From positions 13,562,842 to 13,626,841 of the forward strand of contig OX940861.1 of NCBI GenBank assembly GCA_954871525.1: 64,000 nt of DNA, written 5' to 3'. The notes beneath the pieces were generated by a model, which had not been told where the DNA came from, did no database searches, and was given only the letters and a program-made list of their open reading frames with translations. Source of the stretch: Parietaria judaica (taxonomy: Eukaryota > Streptophyta > Magnoliopsida > Rosales > Urticaceae). Position numbers and translations under genes: made by a program. Below are positions 59,297 through 64,000 of this stretch, in pieces (position 1 is the stretch's first letter; each line of letters opens with the position of its first letter).

Positions 59297-62200
59297 TGGG
59301 CAGGCGAAAATTGTCCATCTAAATTCTGAAGACGAGTAAACTATTTTTTCTAAAATAAAATAAAATATATCGTATGTATTTTAAAGCAATGAGTACCCAT
59401 AATATATCAGTATACATAGGAACACATATCCACTGCTCTCCGAACTATATGGAAAACGGGCGATGAGCGCGTGCAGGCATGTCTGGCTGGCCTTCTTTAT
59501 CGGAAACTAATAAGTAATTAGAATTTGCCCACCCTTCTCAACGAAGACGAGTGGCAACTGAACAATAGGCCACACGAGTAATGAACACGGGCAACACGGT
59601 CTGGCTCTCTCTAGCGGGAACTGACCGGCCATCTGCAGAACATGCCGGGCGAGATGCCATTCGCACAGCCATCACTAATTAATATCAGTCATAATAAGCA
59701 TTCTTATCAAAAGTTGAAGGATCAATGATCAAATCGTCTATTTTTCATTGACCATGCCATTGTGTCACATTTCTAAAATTATAAAAAAAAAAAAACTTAG
59801 GCTCATAGTAATTTTGATAATTGTGATTGAATAAAATCAATATCAGACAAAAGACATTCGGCGTGTAACACTGTGATTCGGACATAATAGAAACATTATA
59901 GTAAAATATGTACAATAAATATATATTATGTAAACTGATTTACAGCTATTTTTATTTATCATTTCCAATTATTAGTAAAATTCGTCCCCAGTTCGTCACT
60001 ATGGTAAAAAAATATATATATTATATTTCATTAAAAAAAATTATTTTGCATGGAAGCATCGTACCTAACCCACCATAAAGAGCCAAAAATGAAAATATTT
60101 AATTAAGTCTACAATAATAAACAAAAAAAAATCACAAATTTAAATATGCAATACGTATGAAAACATAATGAGAAAGGTTGAGAGCATTTTTTTTCTTCGC
60201 GTTTCTTTGTACATTATTTAATTATTTTGCTTTACTATGTATAGTATATGACAATGCGTATGATGATTGTCATGGAGCAAAAGTAAAGACATGGATCTGA
60301 GAGTAGATAGAGGGGAAGATATTTTTTTGTTTCAGTTCTGAGATATTATATGATAATTGTTGGTGGATTAAAAAGGTGGAATCAGCACCATGCTCAAAAA
60401 GCTTTACCAATTTTGATGTTTTAATTGAGATATGATCATTATTGTTTGTTATAGGCAGATATAATGTTATTATAATTTCTTTTGTAGATCGACTTTGGTT
60501 GGAAATAATTTCCCATTTTTTAACACTAGGTTGCCTAACACCACTAATTATTTGACATTGTTTTTTTTTGTTTTTGTTTTTATTTTTTTATTTTATGTCT
60601 AACATAATTACAACATAATTAGAAAGCAACTTTAATAAATAGTTGCTCTACGGAATTTGACTTTTGATGTTGCGGACTAGATCCAGCAGCGCTTCTACAA
60701 ATCCGGGCCAATCCGGTCGATAATATGAAATTCAAAAATTCAAATAAAACATATTAAAATAATATGTTCTCGTCCAGCTAAAACTCCAAAGTCCAAACAT
60801 TCTAAACGTAAACACGAAAACTAATTAAATGAACATTATATGCAATAAATAAATCAAAAGTATTTTTTAAAAAACAGAAATTAGGCCTTGCCCTTCCCGG
60901 TTCTGGGCCGAACCCGGGCCTAGGCTGCCAAATTTTCACCTCTGCCATTAATATATATGAATTCATACGAATTATTTTGATAAATTTTCCAATATAAATA
61001 CCGTAAGTAGTTTTGAAGTACTAAGGAAACAAGTTTCTCAACTTTATTTGCCACTCATCTCAAATTAGGTATGTGAAAATAAATTGAGCAAAAGAAAATG
61101 ACACAATAGATAATAATAATAGCGTTGCATGCTGATGTGGCAGTTCTATCAATGTGAAATATAAGATTATTGACTTAATGAATAATTTCACTTTCAATTA
61201 AAAAACATATGGCCATGGGGTTTGAAATTTGAATATGATCTTATTATTAGCCAAAAAGATAATATCATAACTACAAACAATATCTAAAAATACGTGTCTA
61301 ATTATAAGGAAATGTAGTACAACAACTACATGGTAGGGATACATACCAATTAATGTCACGATTTGAGAAAGTGACGACTATTGAACAGATAGTTGGATTA
61401 AAAAGTTAGTTTAAAATCAAATTATGGCTTACATAAATTTCAATTATAATCTACAATACAAAATTTGTTTCTTCTACCTATTTTCTAAAATAAGTTTAGA
61501 TTTGTAAACTAATTCAATAACCCAATAAATACCTTAAATTCATAAATGTTACATTTTTTTTTATAGAAGAGATCCTTGCGATCTAATGGCTATAATTGAT
61601 TGCCAACTTATTATATTAATGCTTTAAATTGTTAGATTAAACAGGGTTGATTATGAGTTTGTCCTGTTTTGTGAAGACTCACAAATTAAGTAAATTTTTA
61701 TGACATTTAAAATATTTAATTATTAATTTTTTTATATTTAATTAAATATATATATATATATAAAAAGAAAATTAAGGCTCAAGATGCCGGCAATGTTCGT
61801 TTATAATCTTAGTCAACCCCGAGATTAAAAAAATCAGAAATTCAATTATCATCAATACTCATTCTCAAAATCACCATAATCCTAATAGAATCGATATATA
61901 TAAAACACTAACACGATAGTTTAAAATTTTGATATCATAGCCGTGTTAAACAAAAACAACTATATATAATTAATTAATCAAAACAAAATAAAATAGCTAA
62001 AAATAGCAATACGACCTTTTTTTTAACCTATGAAACGCATTATACAACACCAAAATGTTATTATTCCCGGATCTTCTTCAAAATGAATAATATTTTTTTT
62101 ATGTGCATGTGATTCATTATCTCAGTTTATAAAAAAATATATATAAAAAATCATAGTAACCTGTCACTTTTGTAATCTGCCAAATCTGGACAAAATATCT

Positions 62201-64000
62201 GGGCAAATTTCAGAGTCTGAAATCGATAGTGGAACAGTGGACTAAAGCCAAGAGACAGAGAAAATATATATATATAAAATGTAAATAAAAGTAAAAAAGC
62301 ACCAAATTATACTACATTTACTATAGAATATTTATAGAGCTATGTATCGATATATACTATATTTCAGTGTCCTCGTGAGTCATGAAAATACATAAATGTT
62401 TCAAGCTAGCGCAATTTATTTTTAAATTTTTAATTACACTTATTAAATACATAAAGTAATGAAATTTATTTTTTCGATTAGCCCTATCTCATGTGTCTCC
62501 ATTAACGTTTTATACATATATGCCTTATATTAATGTACTCTCTAAGCGTAAAAAAAATAATCTTAATTATTACACGTGTATACAATCCAGCATTAATTAC
62601 AAAAACATTACATATAATTAATCAAGATCACACAATTTTTCAACTTCAGATATTTAATCAACTGTAATTAAAAACTTAAAGATGTATCGTGTTATTTGAA
62701 TTTTTGATATTTTAACTGCATTTTATTTGCTTAATATTCGTGAGAGGGAAGCTTCCAAATTTTGCATGATCTTTTGATGATCCAATATTATTTCTACAAC
62801 GAAAAGCGTAGCATTATAAAGAAAGTAATTTTATTCTTTAAAAAAAATAAGTAATTTTATGACTCATACAAATAATTCAGTAAAATAAGAGTATGATCAA
62901 ATTAGAATACTTTTTTTTTAATCAAATAAAAACTTAAATCATAAGTTGGGCAAAAAGAGTTTCCTCTCAGTAATCTATCACATAAGCGAATCTCACCTTT
63001 TCTTTTCTTCCAATGTAAATCCAAATATATATATATATATATATATATATTCACATGTAAATAATTTAACCTATTTGACATGAATGTTTTTTGTAATTAT
63101 TCAACGCGTTATTAAAAATGTCAGAACACACCAAATTAGTAATTAACTAATTATACACATGTTTCGTAAGCTAAATTTATTTAGCCACCAACTTTTAAAA
63201 CCTCTTAAAATTAATCACAAAAAGTACGTAACACGCACATATATGCATATTGGGTAATATTAGTAGAATGTTTTTAAAAAACATTAGTGAGAATTTCAGC
63301 TTCGAATACATCATTTTTCAGGTTCTTAGGTTTTTATAGTAAGTTCTAATAATTCTTACATTATTTGAACCGTCAAAACTATTTAAATTTAAAAAAAAAA
63401 AAAAGAATTACGATTCTCGCTCATGAGAAAAAAAAAAAAAAAAAAACCCTGGAAATAGAATTACAATTCTAACTGTATTTACAGTCCTAATTATTCGATA
63501 GAGATAATAGTAAAAAAAAACAGTGGCATTAAATGATTGAGGTAAAACCGAGAAGATTGTTATTGACCTTGCTTATGGACTTCAATTTTCCGTAACTAGG
63601 AACAAAACATCATTAATTTACCACACTTAACGATGATCTAATTAAACTAATACTGAGAAAGGGCTTCACGTAATCAACGAAAGTGTACTCTGAAACCTGT
63701 ATGATACTACTACCAACTAAGTATTCAAAACCCCCAAAAAAAATAAAAAAATTGAGGCTAACCCGACAAAAGCCCGCTTTCGAGAGCTACTATAATTTTT
63801 TTCCCGCATGTAAACCGTCTTGTTTTATACAAATCCAAAAAAACCCACATCTATTTGTCCGAGCTCGATCTAAGAAGTTACCGCATAACCTTTCAAGTTT
63901 CAAGTAGTCACGTTTATGTTTTCATTTTTAAATAATTAAAGTCAAAATTCTACAAAATCAATATCGATTTTGAAAATCTTTTAAAAAAATCATTTGCATA
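59297..64000. other. AT-rich intergenic DNA, no gene recognised
   Basis: Long A/T-rich sequence with homopolymers and only short chance frames. A GC-richer patch at 60880-60950 (CCCGGTTCTGGGCCGAACCC) and another at 59440-59660 may be repeat remnants. No RNA gene or element with defined ends was found. Confidence 0.55.
63024..63050. repeat. (AT)n microsatellite
   Basis: About 13 uninterrupted AT units. Confidence 0.9.

Overview
The window is nuclear DNA from a flowering plant, most likely a eudicot. Genes carry GT-AG introns, intergenic DNA is AT-rich while several coding exons are GC-rich, and Ty1-copia elements with the usual initiator-Met tRNA primer site, Mutator-type and hAT-type inverted-repeat elements fill much of the space. 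I cannot name the species. Nothing here is bacterial, viral or CRISPR-like.

Layout. 1-3838 is the 3' half of a decayed copia element with its 3' LTR. 3839-6405 has no recognisable gene. 6406-21482 is one 5 kb copia element (A) swollen to 15 kb by nesting. Two long solo LTRs of a second family sit in its gag and its reverse transcriptase, and the first of these is itself split by a young minus-strand copia element (B, 9101-14023). A 5-bp target duplication supports every layer. 21483-24160 holds small repeats. 24404-25075 (minus) is a RING E3 ligase with a C-terminal membrane anchor. 27203-30790 is a Mutator-type hairpin element split by a third copy of the solo LTR. 30930-32460 is LTR-like DNA with a 62-bp tandem repeat. 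32899-33759 is an ELO-family (fatty-acid elongase-like) gene. 35092-35357 is a TCGCGA-rich hAT-type element. 35834-37450 is a lysophosphatidic acid acyltransferase gene with an apparent one-base deletion. 37757-44185 is a non-coding LTR retrotransposon whose interior is mainly three tandem-repeat arrays. 44999-45849 is a thaumatin-like (PR-5) gene. 46803-51455 (minus) is a complete 16-exon leishmanolysin-like (M8) metallopeptidase gene. 51870-64000 has no recognised gene but holds two further Mutator-type elements, a hAT element and a solo LTR containing a 5S rRNA-like segment.

The five host genes do not form a pathway. ELO-like and LPAT both belong to ER lipid metabolism and the RMA-type ligase is expected at the ER, but that may be coincidence. 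Exon boundaries were derived by hand. For the M8 gene all 16 exons join in frame to 850 residues. For LPAT the exons total one base short of a multiple of three, exactly where the reading frame breaks. I found no convincing undescribed system. The most unusual items are the tandem-repeat-filled retrotransposon, the 5S-bearing solo LTR, the near-complete hairpin elements and the multi-level nest.
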